Positions 8,726-19,004 of a stretch of 64,000 nt of DNA are shown in pieces. The position numbers and the translations under genes were made by a program. Source of the stretch: Cellulophaga tyrosinoxydans. GTDB taxonomy: Bacteria; Bacteroidota; Bacteroidia; Flavobacteriales; Flavobacteriaceae. The stretch's first letter is position 1, and each line of letters begins with the position of its first letter. Location: the NCBI RefSeq assembly GCF_900176415.1, contig NZ_FWXO01000005.1, positions 124,001-188,000 of the forward strand. Reading direction: 5' to 3'. The notes beneath the pieces were generated by a model. The model made no database searches. It was not told the origin of the DNA and was given only the letters and a program-made list of their open reading frames with translations.

Positions 8726-9955
8726 ATGAAAACGAATAGACGCGATTTTATAAAAAGTATGTCTGCACTTGGTATTCTAGGGGTCACATATCCTTTGTTA
8801 TCATCTTGCGTCAACCAAAACGGAAGAGAATATCTAAACGAAAAGATCACAAAAATCGAATTGTTTAGATACGATATTAATATCCCACGCTATTTTTCTT
8901 GGGGAACTTGGCATAATCGTCAGCATTTATTTATTAAGATTTCTTCAGGAGATTTTTATGGTTGGACAGAAACACCAGCATCAAAAAACAATCCTGACTT
9001 TAAACCAACGGCTTGGGTTGATTATTTAAAGCAATTTAAAGGTTTAACACTAGGTGAAGCTCAAAAATTATTGGCGTCAGAACAGGTGCTAGGTTCTAAA
9101 CGCTCGTTAAAAATGTTAGAGTCTTTAGATATGGGTCTTTTGGATGTATCAGGCCGATTGCAAAATAAATCTTCTGTTGAACTATTAGGTTTAACAGGTA
9201 CAAATCCGGTTCCGGGATTGTATTGTATTTTAGATAAGGACGAGAAAAAAGTTAGAGAAGAAGCCGAAAAAAGTATCGAACAGAATCTTGCACATCATAT
9301 GAAATTTAAAATGTATGGTGATGAAAACGTAGATATGAAGTTACTAAAAACCATCAGAGATGTTTTAGGCGATGATGCTGTAGTAATTTCAGATGTAAAT
9401 AAAGGCTATAAAAAGTGGAAATCTTTAGACGAATTAAAAGGAATTTTAGATCGTTTTAAAGCTAATGGACTAAATGCTATTGAAGATCCAGCGCATTTAA
9501 ACACGCAGCAATGGATAGAGTTGCAAGAAATGGTGGGAGATTTAACTTTAATTCCAGATGCACCTATGCGACCTGCTTGGAAAGGTATCAACATTATGCA
9601 AAAAGGAATGGGACGTATTTATAATTTGCATCCATCTACGATGGGAGGTTTAACCCACACAGCAAAATTAGCGCATAAAGTACAAGATATAGGTGCAAAA
9701 GTAATGATAGGCGATGATAGTTTGGTAGGTCCAGCTTGTTCTGCTTGGCAACAAATAGCTATAGGCGTTGGCGCTACTTGGGTAGAAGCGATTGAGAAAA
9801 AAGAAGATTCTAAAACGTATTTAGATTGTTTGCAAAGCTCAGCTACAAAAAAGGAATCTAATGGATATTATTCCTTTAAATCAGCACCAGGTTTTGGACT
9901 AGAAATAGATACCAATCGTTTAAAAAAAGTAAGTGAATTATATATAGAAGTTTAA
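8726..9955 (+). CDS. Enolase-superfamily (mandelate racemase/muconate-lactonising type) protein with Tat-like export signal
   Basis: 409 residues; the ATG follows the preceding stop codon with no gap, so translation is probably coupled. The C-terminal barrel keeps superfamily residues: K193-x-K195 (KFKMYG), and metal ligands D223 (VISDVN), E253 (AIEDPAH) and D278 (LIPDAP). Such enzymes abstract the proton alpha to a carboxylate, typically as sugar-acid dehydratases or epimerases, so an acidic sugar such as a uronate- or rhamnonate-type compound is a reasonable substrate. Oddly for the family, the N-terminus has a twin-arginine-like signal (TNRRDFIKS) ending in LLSSC, which looks like a lipobox. 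That predicts an exported, membrane-anchored enzyme. The exact reaction cannot be read from sequence. Confidence 0.82.
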   Translation: MKTNRRDFIKSMSALGILGVTYPLLSSCVNQNGREYLNEKITKIELFRYDINIPRYFSWGTWHNRQHLFIKISSGDFYGWTETPASKNNPDFKPTAWVDYLKQFKGLTLGEAQKLLASEQVLGSKRSLKMLESLDMGLLDVSGRLQNKSSVELLGLTGTNPVPGLYCILDKDEKKVREEAEKSIEQNLAHHMKFKMYGDENVDMKLLKTIRDVLGDDAVVISDVNKGYKKWKSLDELKGILDRFKANGLNAIEDPAHLNTQQWIELQEMVGDLTLIPDAPMRPAWKGINIMQKGMGRIYNLHPSTMGGLTHTAKLAHKVQDIGAKVMIGDDSLVGPACSAWQQIAIGVGATWVEAIEKKEDSKTYLDCLQSSATKKESNGYYSFKSAPGFGLEIDTNRLKKVSELYIEV

Positions 9956-10005
9956 CATAAATATAAATTTTAAAAAGACTGTTGAAAACGATAAAAAACA
10001 TAATA

Positions 10006-11442
10006 ATGATAGTTAAAAAAATAGATCTTATTTTTTTTGTAATGTTATTTTTTATCCTTTTGACGAATTGTCAAAAACAACAAATTGTTCAAAAGCCAAA
10101 TGTGCTGCTAATTTGTGTAGATGACCTTCGTCCAGAGTTAAAGAGTTTTGGAGCAGAATATATTAGCTCACCTAATATAGATGCTTTAGCGGAAAAAGGA
10201 ATTAAATTCCAAAAACATTTTGTAAACTCACCAAGTTGTGGTCCATCTCGATATACTTTATTAACAGGGCAGTATGGGCCAGCTGGAAACAATGCACTTT
10301 TTAGTAGAGCAAATATAATAAAGCAAGGCACTCAAAAAGTAGATAAAAGTATCCCAGAGTGGTTCAGAACATATGGCTATACAACAGTTTCGGTTGGAAA
10401 AGTATCACATCACCCTGGGGGGAGAGGTGGAAAAAATTGGAATGATAGCATAAAAGTAGAGATGCCCAATGCGTGGGATAAGCATTTGATGCCAGTTGCG
10501 GAATGGGAACACCCACGAGGAATGATGCATGGGTTGGCTAATGGCCAGATTCGAGTGAAATCAGCTGATATGGCTGTTTTTCAGACAGTAGAAGGCGAAG
10601 ACAATAGTTATCCAGATGGAGCAATTACAGATGAAGCTGTCAAACAACTAGGAGCACTTGCCCGTAATAAAGAAAAACCGTTTTTTCTTGCTGTTGGAAT
10701 TATTAAACCACACCTACCTTTCGGTGCACCAAAAACATATTATGATAGGTATGATGGTGTTGATCTTCCTGAAATAAAACACTCTCAAAAACCGAAAGGA
10801 AGAACAACATGGCACGGCTCTGGTGAGTTTATGGGATACAACCGTTGGGGTAAAAACCCTAATAAAGATGCGGACTTTGCTGATGATGTGCGTCGTCATT
10901 ATGCTGCATGTGTGAGTTATGCAGATGCCCAAGTAGGCAAAATTCTTGCAGCATTAAAAAAAACAGGAGCAGATAAAAACACTATTGTTGTACTTTGGGG
11001 AGACCATGGTTGGCATCTAGGAGAACATGCGATTTGGGGAAAACATAGTTTGTTTGAGGAATCGTTGCATGCACCTTTAATAATTCATTACCCAGGAATG
11101 AAAAATGAAGGGGCGAATACAGATGCTATTGTAGAAACAGTCGATATTTTTCCGACGTTATGTGATTTAGCAGAAATTGAAATCCCGGAGTATGCTCATG
11201 GTACGTCTCTAAAAGAAATATTAATAGACCCGAATGCTAAAGGTCACTATGCTATATCCTATAAAAATAATGCTTCAACCATCAGAACTTCAACGCATAG
11301 AATGACATTACATCAGGATGGATTTGTAGAATTATATAATCACACAACAACAGAAAAGGAAACTAAGAATATCGCTGAAGAATACCCAGAATTAGTGAAA
11401 GAGTTAAAAGTGAAGTTAAGAACTAGGTTAAATCTAAAGTAA
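10006..11442 (+). CDS. Formylglycine-dependent sulfatase (S1 family, iduronate-2-sulfatase-like)
   Basis: Exported lipoprotein sulfatase of 478 residues. The ATG at 10006 is preferred over the in-frame TTG at 9982 because it puts the hydrophobic signal ([13 protein letters not shown]) at the N-terminus. The metal-binding start VDDLRPE is followed by the sulfatase signature [11 protein letters not shown], in which C78 would become formylglycine. Further metal and active-site pieces are visible: [14 protein letters not shown] and [11 protein letters not shown]. The KPHLPF and DHGWHLGEH pattern is typical of the iduronate-2-sulfatase-like branch of S1. It should remove sulfate from rhamnose or uronate units of oligosaccharides in the periplasm. 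It needs a maturating enzyme that is not in the window. Confidence 0.9.
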   Translation: MIVKKIDLIFFVMLFFILLTNCQKQQIVQKPNVLLICVDDLRPELKSFGAEYISSPNIDALAEKGIKFQKHFVNSPSCGPSRYTLLTGQYGPAGNNALFSRANIIKQGTQKVDKSIPEWFRTYGYTTVSVGKVSHHPGGRGGKNWNDSIKVEMPNAWDKHLMPVAEWEHPRGMMHGLANGQIRVKSADMAVFQTVEGEDNSYPDGAITDEAVKQLGALARNKEKPFFLAVGIIKPHLPFGAPKTYYDRYDGVDLPEIKHSQKPKGRTTWHGSGEFMGYNRWGKNPNKDADFADDVRRHYAACVSYADAQVGKILAALKKTGADKNTIVVLWGDHGWHLGEHAIWGKHSLFEESLHAPLIIHYPGMKNEGANTDAIVETVDIFPTLCDLAEIEIPEYAHGTSLKEILIDPNAKGHYAISYKNNASTIRTSTHRMTLHQDGFVELYNHTTTEKETKNIAEEYPELVKELKVKLRTRLNLK

Positions 11443-11455
11443 AATAAATAAAATA

Positions 11456-12868
11456 ATGATAAAAGTCGGATTATTTGGAATAGGATTAGACACCTATTGG
11501 CCTCAATTTGAAGGACTGCTAGAACGTTTACAAGGTTATCAAAGCCAAATTGCAGATAAGATGGAAAGTTTTGGTGTTGAGGTTGTAAATGTTGGTTTGG
11601 TAGATTCTCCTGTAGTTGCTAGAGAGAAAGCGGAGGTACTAAAAAAAGAAGACGTAGATATCCTGTTTTTATACATCTCAACGTATGCCTTGTCATCAAC
11701 AGTATTACCTGTAGTACAAAAGGTAAAATGCCCAATAATCATATTAAACATACAACCAGTCGCCGCTATAGATTACGAAAGCTTTAATGCATTAGGTGAT
11801 AGAGGTAAAATGACAGGAGAATGGTTGGCGCATTGTCAAGCCTGTTCTGTGCCGGAATTTGCCAATGTATTTAATCGTGCAGGAATTGATTATGAATTTG
11901 TAACCGGATATTTAGGAGAGCAAGTTGTTTGGGATGATATTCAAGATTGGATTGATGCCACAAAAGTTGCTTCCATAATGCAAAATAACAGACTAGGTGT
12001 TTTAGGTCATTATTATTCAGGAATGTTGGATGTGTATTCTGATTTAACCAAACAGTCCTCAGCCTTTGGAACACACATAGAAATTCTGGAGATGTGCGAA
12101 GTAAAAAAATATAGGGATGCTGTTACACAAGTTGAGGTTGATGAAAAATTAAATGAATTTAGAAGGACGTTTGAAGTACTTGAAGCCTGTGAAGAAGAAG
12201 AATTGGTTCGTGCCGCAAAAACATCAATAGCCTTAGATAAATTAGTAGAACATCACGATTTAGGATCTTTAGCCTATTATTATGAAGGTGAAACGGCTAA
12301 CGAATATGAAAATATTGTAACCTCTGTAATCGTAGGAAATACACTATTAACAGGTAAAAATGTACCTGTCGCAGGAGAGTATGAAATAAAGAATGCCCAA
12401 GCCATGAAAATAATGGATGCTTTTGGAGTTGGAGGTTCGTTTTCAGAATTTTATGCCATGGATTTTAATGATGATATTGTTATGCTCGGTCATGATGGAC
12501 CCGCGCATTTTGCCATAGCAGAAGGTAATGTACAATTGGTACCATTACCTGTTTATCATGGAAAACCAGGAAAAGGATTATCCATTCAAATGACGGTAAA
12601 ACATGGCCCTGTAACCTTATTATCAGTAGTAGAAGGAAAAGATGATGTGTTTTTATTAGTCGCAGAGGGTGAATCTGTAGAAGGCCCTGTTTTATACATA
12701 GGAAACACCAATAGTCGTTACCGTTTTTCAATAGGCGCACGCGCTTTTATGAACGAATGGTCTAAACAAGGACCATCGCATCATTGTGCAATTGGTGTTG
12801 GACATATTGCTAATAAAATAGAGAAGTTAGGAAATATTTTAAATTTACGAGTGGTTCGTATTTGTTAA
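11456..12868 (+). CDS. L-arabinose/L-fucose isomerase-family protein
   Basis: 470 residues, no signal peptide, so cytosolic, unlike its exported neighbours. The fold class is recognisable from the N-terminal Rossmann-like region and from four metal-site residues aligned with E. coli AraA: E308 (AGEYE), E331 (SFSEFYAMDF), H346 (MLGHDG) and H442 in GPSHHCAIGVGH. These bind Mn2+ and carry the ene-diol aldose-ketose isomerisation. Similarity to AraA is strongest in the C-terminal half; the true substrate may be rhamnose, another 6-deoxy sugar or arabinose/xylose. The context (rhamnosidases, RhaT) suggests it converts a released monosaccharide, perhaps in place of canonical RhaA, which is not in the window. 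The start at 11456 lies 13 bp after the sulfatase stop. Confidence 0.8.
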   Translation: MIKVGLFGIGLDTYWPQFEGLLERLQGYQSQIADKMESFGVEVVNVGLVDSPVVAREKAEVLKKEDVDILFLYISTYALSSTVLPVVQKVKCPIIILNIQPVAAIDYESFNALGDRGKMTGEWLAHCQACSVPEFANVFNRAGIDYEFVTGYLGEQVVWDDIQDWIDATKVASIMQNNRLGVLGHYYSGMLDVYSDLTKQSSAFGTHIEILEMCEVKKYRDAVTQVEVDEKLNEFRRTFEVLEACEEEELVRAAKTSIALDKLVEHHDLGSLAYYYEGETANEYENIVTSVIVGNTLLTGKNVPVAGEYEIKNAQAMKIMDAFGVGGSFSEFYAMDFNDDIVMLGHDGPAHFAIAEGNVQLVPLPVYHGKPGKGLSIQMTVKHGPVTLLSVVEGKDDVFLLVAEGESVEGPVLYIGNTNSRYRFSIGARAFMNEWSKQGPSHHCAIGVGHIANKIEKLGNILNLRVVRIC

Positions 12869-12906
12869 TTAATTTAAAATTAACTTTTATTCAAAATCAT
12901 TTTCAA

Positions 12907-14292
12907 ATGATAAAAATTATACGATTAATCTTAATAGTACTATTAAGTCAAGCTTGTGCTAACGAACTAGAATCTTCAGTTCCAAACATAATTATCATAA
13001 ACGTTGATGATATGGGCTGGAAAGATGTAGGTTTTATGGGAAGTGAATATTATGAAACACCAAACATAGACTATTTATCGAGCTTAGGTATGGTCTTTAC
13101 TAATGGTTATGCATCAGCTTCAAACTGTGCACCTAGCAGAGCTTGTTTAATGACTGGGCAATGGACACCACGTCATGGGGTTTACACGGTTAGTCCTTCA
13201 ACACGTGGGAAATCTGAACACAGAAAATTGATTCCAACAAAAAACACACATACACTCTCCAAAAAACATACTATTTTACCAGAGGTACTGCGTGCGAATG
13301 GATATGTGACGTGTCAGGCAGGAAAGTGGCATTTAAGCGATAATCCTTTAGAATATGGATTTGATGTAAATATTGGAGGGGGGCACAATGGGTTACCAAA
13401 AAGTTATTACCCACCTTATAAAAATGTAACAATTGAAGGCGGTTCTGATAAATATTTAACGGATGCTATAATGGAAAAAGCGATACAATTTATAGATACT
13501 ATACAAAAACCATTTTATCTTAATTATTCGCCTTATGCCGTTCATGTGCCTATAATGCCAGTGGATAGTATTTTACCTAAATATGAAAAAAAGGTACCAT
13601 GGAATGGTCAGGGAAATCCAGAATATGGGTCTATGGTTGATAACCTCGATAGAAACATAGGGTTACTTATTGATAAACTAAAAGAAAAACATCTTTTTGA
13701 TAATACCTTAATTGTTTTTACTTCAGATAATGGAGGCCTATATGGAATTACGAAGCAAAAACCACTTAGAGCTGGAAAAGGAAGTTATTATGAAGGAGGT
13801 ATTAGAGAACCATTTTTCTTTGTTTTGAATGATAAAATTAAGCCAAAAACTAAGAGCGATGTACCCATAACAAATTTAGATATATTTCCAACAATCTTAG
13901 GCTATGCAGGCATAAAAAACGCTAGCCTAAATTTAGATGGAAATAATATCTCTTCAATATTAGAAGGAAAAGAGGAAATATTGGAACGTCCATTATTTTG
14001 GCATTTCCCCATTTATTTACAAGCCTATAATGTAAATGATAATGAAAATAGGGATACTCTGTTTAGAACACGCCCTGGTTCTGTAGTAAGAAAAGGGGAT
14101 TGGAAGCTTCATTATTATTTTGAAGATGATGGTGTTGAGTTATATAATTTATCGGAAGATATAGGGGAAAGAAATAATCTTTCAGAAACAAATCCGGAAA
14201 AGAAAGAGGAGTTGTTAAAAATATTGAAAAAATGGTGGAAAGATACGAATGCGCCAATTCCAAAAACTAAAAACCCTGAATACAAAAGTTAG
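12907..14292 (+). CDS. Formylglycine-dependent sulfatase (S1 family), lipoprotein
   Basis: Sulfatase of 461 residues with a lipoprotein signal ending LLSQAC. The ATG at 12907 is preferred over the TTG at 12862, which overlaps the end of the isomerase gene. Core motifs: NVDDMGWKDVGFMG (metal site), CAPSRACLMTG with C74 as the formylglycine precursor, GKWHLSDNP and FTSDNGG. The VDDMGWKDVG plus SDNGG combination is typical of arylsulfatase-like S1 members found in marine polysaccharide loci. The motifs differ clearly from the sulfatase at 10006, so the two should act on different sulfate positions. It is exported and probably periplasmic. Confidence 0.9.
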   Translation: MIKIIRLILIVLLSQACANELESSVPNIIIINVDDMGWKDVGFMGSEYYETPNIDYLSSLGMVFTNGYASASNCAPSRACLMTGQWTPRHGVYTVSPSTRGKSEHRKLIPTKNTHTLSKKHTILPEVLRANGYVTCQAGKWHLSDNPLEYGFDVNIGGGHNGLPKSYYPPYKNVTIEGGSDKYLTDAIMEKAIQFIDTIQKPFYLNYSPYAVHVPIMPVDSILPKYEKKVPWNGQGNPEYGSMVDNLDRNIGLLIDKLKEKHLFDNTLIVFTSDNGGLYGITKQKPLRAGKGSYYEGGIREPFFFVLNDKIKPKTKSDVPITNLDIFPTILGYAGIKNASLNLDGNNISSILEGKEEILERPLFWHFPIYLQAYNVNDNENRDTLFRTRPGSVVRKGDWKLHYYFEDDGVELYNLSEDIGERNNLSETNPEKKEELLKILKKWWKDTNAPIPKTKNPEYKS

Positions 14293-14326
14293 ATAAAACG
14301 TTAATAGATTTCATATTTAAAAAATC

Positions 14327-15379
14327 ATGCAAGCAATATTAGGAGTCATATTTCACTCATTAGGCGGAGTGGCCGCAGGTAGCTTTTACATGCCTTATAA
14401 CAAAGTAAAAGGCTGGTCTTGGGAAACCTACTGGATGGTAGGTGGCGTTATGTCTTGGTTAATTGTACCACCTATTGCCGCTTATTTAACCGTTCCTGGT
14501 TTTGTAGATATAATCGCATCAAGTTCAAGTGCTATCTTAGGCTTTACTTTCTTAATGGGCTTGCTTTGGGGTGTTGGCGGTTTGTCCTATGGGCTTGGAG
14601 TTCGTTATTTAGGCATGTCTTTAGGGAATTCTGTAGTTTTAGGCTTTTGTGCCGCATTTGGTTCTATAGTACCTTCTATATATTACAATTTTAATCCTCA
14701 AGAAGGTAAAACTTCATTTACAGAAATGATATCTTCTACTGGCGGACAAGTTGTTTTACTAGGAGTTTTAGTTTGCCTTCTAGGGATTGCCCTTTCTGGA
14801 AAAGCGGGAATGCTAAAAGAAAAGGAATTATCAGAAGAAGAAAAGAAAAAGAGTGTATCTGAATTCAATTTGGTAAAAGGATTAATTGTTGCTATCCTTT
14901 CAGGTATTCTAAGTTCATTTTTTAGCTTTGGTATAGAAGCAGGAAAACCCTTAGCAGATGCTGCTGTTGCCTCAGGATATGACCATTTGTTTGCTAACAA
15001 TGTTACTTTTGTGGTGATTCTTTGGGGTGGTTTAGCTACTAATTTAGTTTGGACTACCATTTTAAGTATCAAAAATAAATCGTACAAAGATTTTACAAAT
15101 AAAAGTACACCAATCCGTAATAATATTTTATTCTCTGCATTGGCAGGGACTATTTGGTTTTTACAATTTTTCTTTTATGGTATGGGAGAAAGTAAGCTAG
15201 GAAACGGTGCAAGTTCATGGATTCTACACATGTCTACCATCATCTTAACAGCTAATCTTTGGGGTATTTATCGTAAAGAATGGAAAGGTGTTGCAAAAAA
15301 AACTAAATGGACTATAACAGCAGGTATCGTAGTGATTCTTTTATCTGTGGTTTTGGTGGGTATTGGGAATTCTATTTAG
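14327..15379 (+). CDS. rhaT: L-rhamnose/proton symporter RhaT
   Basis: 350 residues, close to the 344 of E. coli RhaT, with about ten hydrophobic segments and the family start motif (VIFHSLGGVAAGSFYMPYNKVKGW). The middle has the charged cytoplasmic loop KEKELSEEEKKK before the second half of the bundle. It moves L-rhamnose across the inner membrane with a proton. It closes the operon that begins with two rhamnosidases, which fits uptake of periplasmically released rhamnose. Together with RhaM at 44666 it is the clearest sign that rhamnose is a main product of the locus. Confidence 0.93.
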   Translation: MQAILGVIFHSLGGVAAGSFYMPYNKVKGWSWETYWMVGGVMSWLIVPPIAAYLTVPGFVDIIASSSSAILGFTFLMGLLWGVGGLSYGLGVRYLGMSLGNSVVLGFCAAFGSIVPSIYYNFNPQEGKTSFTEMISSTGGQVVLLGVLVCLLGIALSGKAGMLKEKELSEEEKKKSVSEFNLVKGLIVAILSGILSSFFSFGIEAGKPLADAAVASGYDHLFANNVTFVVILWGGLATNLVWTTILSIKNKSYKDFTNKSTPIRNNILFSALAGTIWFLQFFFYGMGESKLGNGASSWILHMSTIILTANLWGIYRKEWKGVAKKTKWTITAGIVVILLSVVLVGIGNSI

Positions 15380-15421
15380 TTTATTGGTGTTAATTTTAAG
15401 AATTTAAGGTGCAAACAAATA

Positions 15422-15463
15422 AATAGAAACTGGAATACCAAATTGGGTATTCCCGCTTCTATT
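15422..15463. terminator. Long hairpin downstream of rhaT
   Basis: GGAATACC (15432-15439) and GGTATTCC (15446-15453) form a perfect 8-bp stem with a 6-base loop. Flanking AATAGAA and TTCTATT add an outer stem around a 3-nt internal loop. There is no good T-run, so this may be an RNA-stabilising or partial terminator hairpin. Confidence 0.45.
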
Positions 15464-15515
15464 AAAAAGTTGTAATTCTAAAATTTATGTGATTTAAAAC
15501 TAAAATTGATTCATA

Positions 15516-15549
15516 AAAAAGAGACTGCCTATTTAGACAGTATCTTTTT
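15516..15549. terminator. Bidirectional intrinsic terminator between rhaT and the ulvan lyase
   Basis: AAAAAGA-g-ACTG pairs with CAGT-a-TCTTTTT around a loop of about 10 bases. The A-run on one side and T-run on the other let it work on both strands, which suits the convergent genes ending at 15379 (plus) and 15584 (minus). Confidence 0.7.
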
Positions 15550-15583
15550 GTCTTTCTAAAGATATTTTAATTGAACATTAGCT

Positions 15584-18500
15584 TTAATTTTTAATAAAAA
15601 TCTCAGTGATATAGAGTTCATTATCAATATAAACCCGTAAAAAATATGTTCCTATTGGCAAGGTATTTAATGATAACTCAACTGTTTCGATACCTTTCTT
15701 AACTCGCTGTGTTTTTTCAGCTATGCTATTACCACTATTGTCTAACAGTAGTAATTTAACAGTGCTATTTGTTTTTGTTTCAATGTTGGCTTTTATAGAA
15801 GTAGTAAATGGGTTTGGATAAGTACGTATACTCAATTCTGCATTATCAGAATCGCCAATACAAGCTCCTATTGTATCGCCATGTTCTAAATGTGCTTTTA
15901 CGGCCGCTTGTGCAACGCAAATTGTTTTACCCTTATGGCAAATAAGCACCTTTGGATTTTTATCTGTTCCACAACTTACATCAATTACTTCAACCGTTAT
16001 TTCCGCGGTTGCTTCGCAGCCATTAGCGTCGGTTACAGTAACCGTATAGTTTTGTGTACTATCTGGGCATACGGCTATCATTTCAGTTGTTTCCCCCGTA
16101 CTCCATTTAAAATCATATGGCCCTTCTCCACCTGTAACGGCTGTTACTCCAATGGTAGCGCATTGCTCAGCTCTATCATATCCTGCGTACAATAGCGCAT
16201 TAGCTGAGACCGTCACGACTATTTCAGTAGGTGCGGTTATTTCAGTACTTGCTGATATTGTAGCGTTTAAAGCATCAGTAACCGTTACTGAATAGGTGCC
16301 TGGTGTAACATTGTTTAATGTTTCTGTTATTTCACCAGAGTTCCATACAAAAGTATATGGTGCTATTCCTCCAATGACTGTTACATTGGCCGTACCGTCA
16401 TCTGCGCCAGCGCAGCTAACATTTGTAGCAACTAAATCTAATTCTAAAGGTTCACCTATTGGTATAGCCTTCCATACGCTTCTATTATCAGTTGCTAGAG
16501 CAGCACTATGTGTTACAGTTCCATCGACATTCTGATACAAATATCTACCTGCGGTTCTTGATTCAAATCGATACGTATCTGTAGTTTCGTTATAATTTAT
16601 AGTCCACGTTTTATCGGTATCCCCTGCTGGAGGACCTTTTGTGGTACTTACAATTACATAAGGGCCTGCAGGGCCACCAGCACCAGGTGCACGCAGTATT
16701 CCATTACCACCACTGCTACTTTCACTGTCTATATTATAATATGCTCCACTTTGTACAAGCGTCCATTGTGTATTTTCTGCTCCTCCTGAAACAGACATGG
16801 AAACGGGTTGAGTGCTTCCTGCTCCAGCGGTTAAGAATTCTCCCGTTTCTACATTTTTTAATACAACCACATCAGCAGTTGGTGGCGGAGCCGAATTGTC
16901 GACAATCTCAACTTTTTCGTAGGTAGTATTTGCCCATCTCATTTGAGCTCTACCTCCTCTTACACGATAGGCACCATATCTAATACCAGATTCAAGCCCT
17001 CTTTCCGGATCAGGAATATTAAAATTAAAAGCGTCACCTCCAATTACTGCATCGCAATAATGTATTTTTTTTGTAGCATCGTTTGGATCTTCTCTGAAAC
17101 CAACCTCTAATTCAAAATCAATTTCCACATTCTTAGCCACTCGTTTTAAGAATACAACTTCTCTACCACTACCTGATCCTCCTCGTTCCAAGATACGTTC
17201 GGCATAAATATCAAAGGCTACTTGTTTATCTGCATCTTCACCCGTACCATAAACAGGCTTAGCTAAATACAAACAGATGGCAGGGTCTGCTGAGCCTCCA
17301 CCGCCTGTGTGTTTTCCTTTGGCTTGTATTAAATAGCTTCCGTCTTGGTTAAAAGAACCTGCATCACCTACTTCAAGAATTCTTACAATTCCTTTAAATC
17401 TTGCAAAACTTCCCACCCCAGTTTCTTGAGATCTAGTTAAAGAACGCTCCATTCTGGGTTGCAATGTATTGGGGGCATCAATGTGGTTAGATCCATCAGT
17501 AATATTATATACACCCCAAGTTTTGCCATTAACAGAAACTTCACTATAATCGGAATAACAAGTTCTGTCATCTATAGTTCCTACATTTTCGGGATTTGGA
17601 ATATCAAAATTTCGAGTATTGTTGTTGTCGAAGCCACCTGAACAGGACAAATCTAGATTCGTATCTTCATCAGGTGCTGCTCCTACCGATGTTTCCACAA
17701 AAGGACTAAGTCTCCAATTACTGCGATTGTCTGTAGCTTCAGCTTCTGAATGGGTTACCGTCCCATCTGTATTTTGATATAAGTATCTACCAGTAATTCT
17801 AGAACCGAATCTGTAGGTATCTGTGTAACCGTTGTATTCTATCGACCACGTTTTATCGGTATCAGATGCAGGCGGAGCTTTTAAGGTACTTAAAATCACG
17901 TAAGCGCCCGTTGAACTTCCAGCACCCGGTGCGCGCAGTATGCCGGTTCCGCCAGACGTACTTTCACTATCTATATTATAATATTCTCCACTTTCTACAA
18001 GCGACCAACGTGTATTTTCAGCTTCTCCTGATGCAGACATAGTAACAGGTAGATTGCTTTCTGATGCGGTGGTTAAGAATTCTCTAGTTTCCACATTTTG
18101 AAATGTCAGTGCTGTTCCTACCGGAATTTGCAGAAGAGGAATTAGTTTCCAATTGCTTCGATTATCGGTAGCTTCGACTTGTGAATGCGTTACGGTCCCA
18201 TCTGCATTTTGATACAAATATCGTCCTGTCGTATTGGATCCAAATCTATAGGTATCTTCTGTTGCGTTGTACGCAATGGTCCACACTTTATCAGTATCGG
18301 CTGCTGGTGGAGATTTTAACGTACTTACAATTGCATAGTCCCCTGCTGAAAAACCAGCACCTGTTGCGCGCAGTATTCCCGTGCCACCAGATGTGCTTTC
18401 ACTATCTATATTATATATTCCACTTCCGTTTGCACTTTCGACAAACGACCAATAGGTATTTTCAGCTTCCCCTGAAGCTGACATCGTCAGAGGCTGTGTA

Positions 18501-18649
18501 CTTCCTCCCGCAGTGGTTAGGAATTCTCCGGTTGCTACATTTTGTAATCTAAAAACACCATCAGAAGGTGGTGCGTCTTGTGCCGTTAATACAAGCGAAA
18601 AGAACGCCAAACAGCTAAATAATAATGATTTAAGAGTAATTTTATTCAT
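15584..18649 (-). CDS. Secreted ulvan lyase, PL28-type catalytic domain with three flanking repeats, SprB-like modules and T9SS sorting domain
   Basis: 1021 residues. Signal peptide at 1-23 (cut near LTAQ). Order: repeat module R1 (31-172), R2 (176-317), PL28-like jelly-roll domain (about 331-585, with [49 protein letters not shown]), R3 (593-733), SprB/PKD-like repeats (about 737-808 and 811-890), a Cys/His-rich linker ([12 protein letters not shown], 901-912) and a type A T9SS C-terminal domain (938-1021, TYPNPF start). PL28 enzymes cut between sulfated rhamnose and uronic acid in ulvan by beta-elimination. The T9SS tail predicts release or surface attachment, so this is the endo-acting first enzyme. 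The family call rests on remembered sequence features. It has its own direct-repeat promoter. Confidence 0.82.
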   Translation of the reverse strand: MNKITLKSLLFSCLAFFSLVLTAQDAPPSDGVFRLQNVATGEFLTTAGGSTQPLTMSASGEAENTYWSFVESANGSGIYNIDSESTSGGTGILRATGAGFSAGDYAIVSTLKSPPAADTDKVWTIAYNATEDTYRFGSNTTGRYLYQNADGTVTHSQVEATDNRSNWKLIPLLQIPVGTALTFQNVETREFLTTASESNLPVTMSASGEAENTRWSLVESGEYYNIDSESTSGGTGILRAPGAGSSTGAYVILSTLKAPPASDTDKTWSIEYNGYTDTYRFGSRITGRYLYQNTDGTVTHSEAEATDNRSNWRLSPFVETSVGAAPDEDTNLDLSCSGGFDNNNTRNFDIPNPENVGTIDDRTCYSDYSEVSVNGKTWGVYNITDGSNHIDAPNTLQPRMERSLTRSQETGVGSFARFKGIVRILEVGDAGSFNQDGSYLIQAKGKHTGGGGSADPAICLYLAKPVYGTGEDADKQVAFDIYAERILERGGSGSGREVVFLKRVAKNVEIDFELEVGFREDPNDATKKIHYCDAVIGGDAFNFNIPDPERGLESGIRYGAYRVRGGRAQMRWANTTYEKVEIVDNSAPPPTADVVVLKNVETGEFLTAGAGSTQPVSMSVSGGAENTQWTLVQSGAYYNIDSESSSGGNGILRAPGAGGPAGPYVIVSTTKGPPAGDTDKTWTINYNETTDTYRFESRTAGRYLYQNVDGTVTHSAALATDNRSVWKAIPIGEPLELDLVATNVSCAGADDGTANVTVIGGIAPYTFVWNSGEITETLNNVTPGTYSVTVTDALNATISASTEITAPTEIVVTVSANALLYAGYDRAEQCATIGVTAVTGGEGPYDFKWSTGETTEMIAVCPDSTQNYTVTVTDANGCEATAEITVEVIDVSCGTDKNPKVLICHKGKTICVAQAAVKAHLEHGDTIGACIGDSDNAELSIRTYPNPFTTSIKANIETKTNSTVKLLLLDNSGNSIAEKTQRVKKGIETVELSLNTLPIGTYFLRVYIDNELYITEIFIKN
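16451..16873 (-). repeat. Module repeat R3 of the ulvan lyase
   Basis: Encodes residues about 593-733, after the catalytic domain. It shares [41 protein letters not shown] and [15 protein letters not shown] with R1 and R2. It may be a beta-trefoil-like sugar-binding module. Confidence 0.8.
17699..18124 (-). repeat. Module repeat R2 of the ulvan lyase
   Basis: Encodes residues about 176-317, just before the catalytic domain. It shares [40 protein letters not shown] and EATDNRSNW with R1 and R3. Confidence 0.8.
18134..18559 (-). repeat. Module repeat R1 of the ulvan lyase
   Basis: Encodes residues about 31-172, directly after the signal peptide. It shares [41 protein letters not shown] and [15 protein letters not shown] with R2 and R3. 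Confidence 0.8.
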
Positions 18650-18665
18650 AATGTGAGGTTTTTAC

Positions 18666-18711
18666 GAAAATTATCTTAACACTGTTTTAATACCATCCTG
18701 TACTATGCTGA
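18666..18711 (-). promoter_or_regulatory. PUL regulon promoter B (ulvan lyase)
   Basis: On the minus strand, TCAGCATAGT then ACAGGATGGT (18711-18692), an 18-bp gap, then TAATTTTC (18673-18666) as -7 box. This is the closest match to the repeat consensus. The ulvan lyase start codon is at 18649, so the leader is only about 10 bases. Confidence 0.7.
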
Positions 18712-18916
18712 TTTATTAAAAAAAAAGCACTTTATTTACAAATAAAAGTATATCGAGTTAAAAAAGGGAGAATATCTTAACAAAAACTTCTTTTTTAAAC
18801 TACTCCATCTATAAAAACAATCTTGATTCAAAATTGGAGATATAATTATTCGGATTTGTTTTAGGCAAGCAATCTAGATTAAAAAAATTTGAGTTAATAA
18901 ACTCACCTAAAATCTA

Positions 18917-18962
18917 ACCATATAGTACAGGATACACAACCAGTTGAAAAGAAGTACATTGC
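18917..18962 (+). promoter_or_regulatory. PUL regulon promoter C (GH78/GH43 unit)
   Basis: ACCATATAGT (18917-18926) then ACAGGATACA (18927-18936), an 18-bp gap, then TACATTGC (18955-18962). The start codon of the GH78 gene follows at 19005. It is divergent from promoter B in the same 355-bp intergenic region. Confidence 0.65.
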
Positions 18963-19004
18963 TTTAATTATTATCTAAAAAACAAGAGTAAGTATATCTA
19001 TATT

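Noticed and set aside
14419-14694. 91-codon frame inside rhaT in another frame
   Set aside because: It is fully inside a well-supported transporter gene and has no family features.
15890-18552. Several plus-strand open frames opposite the ulvan lyase
   Set aside because: They mirror the repetitive coding sequence of the minus-strand gene and show no family features.
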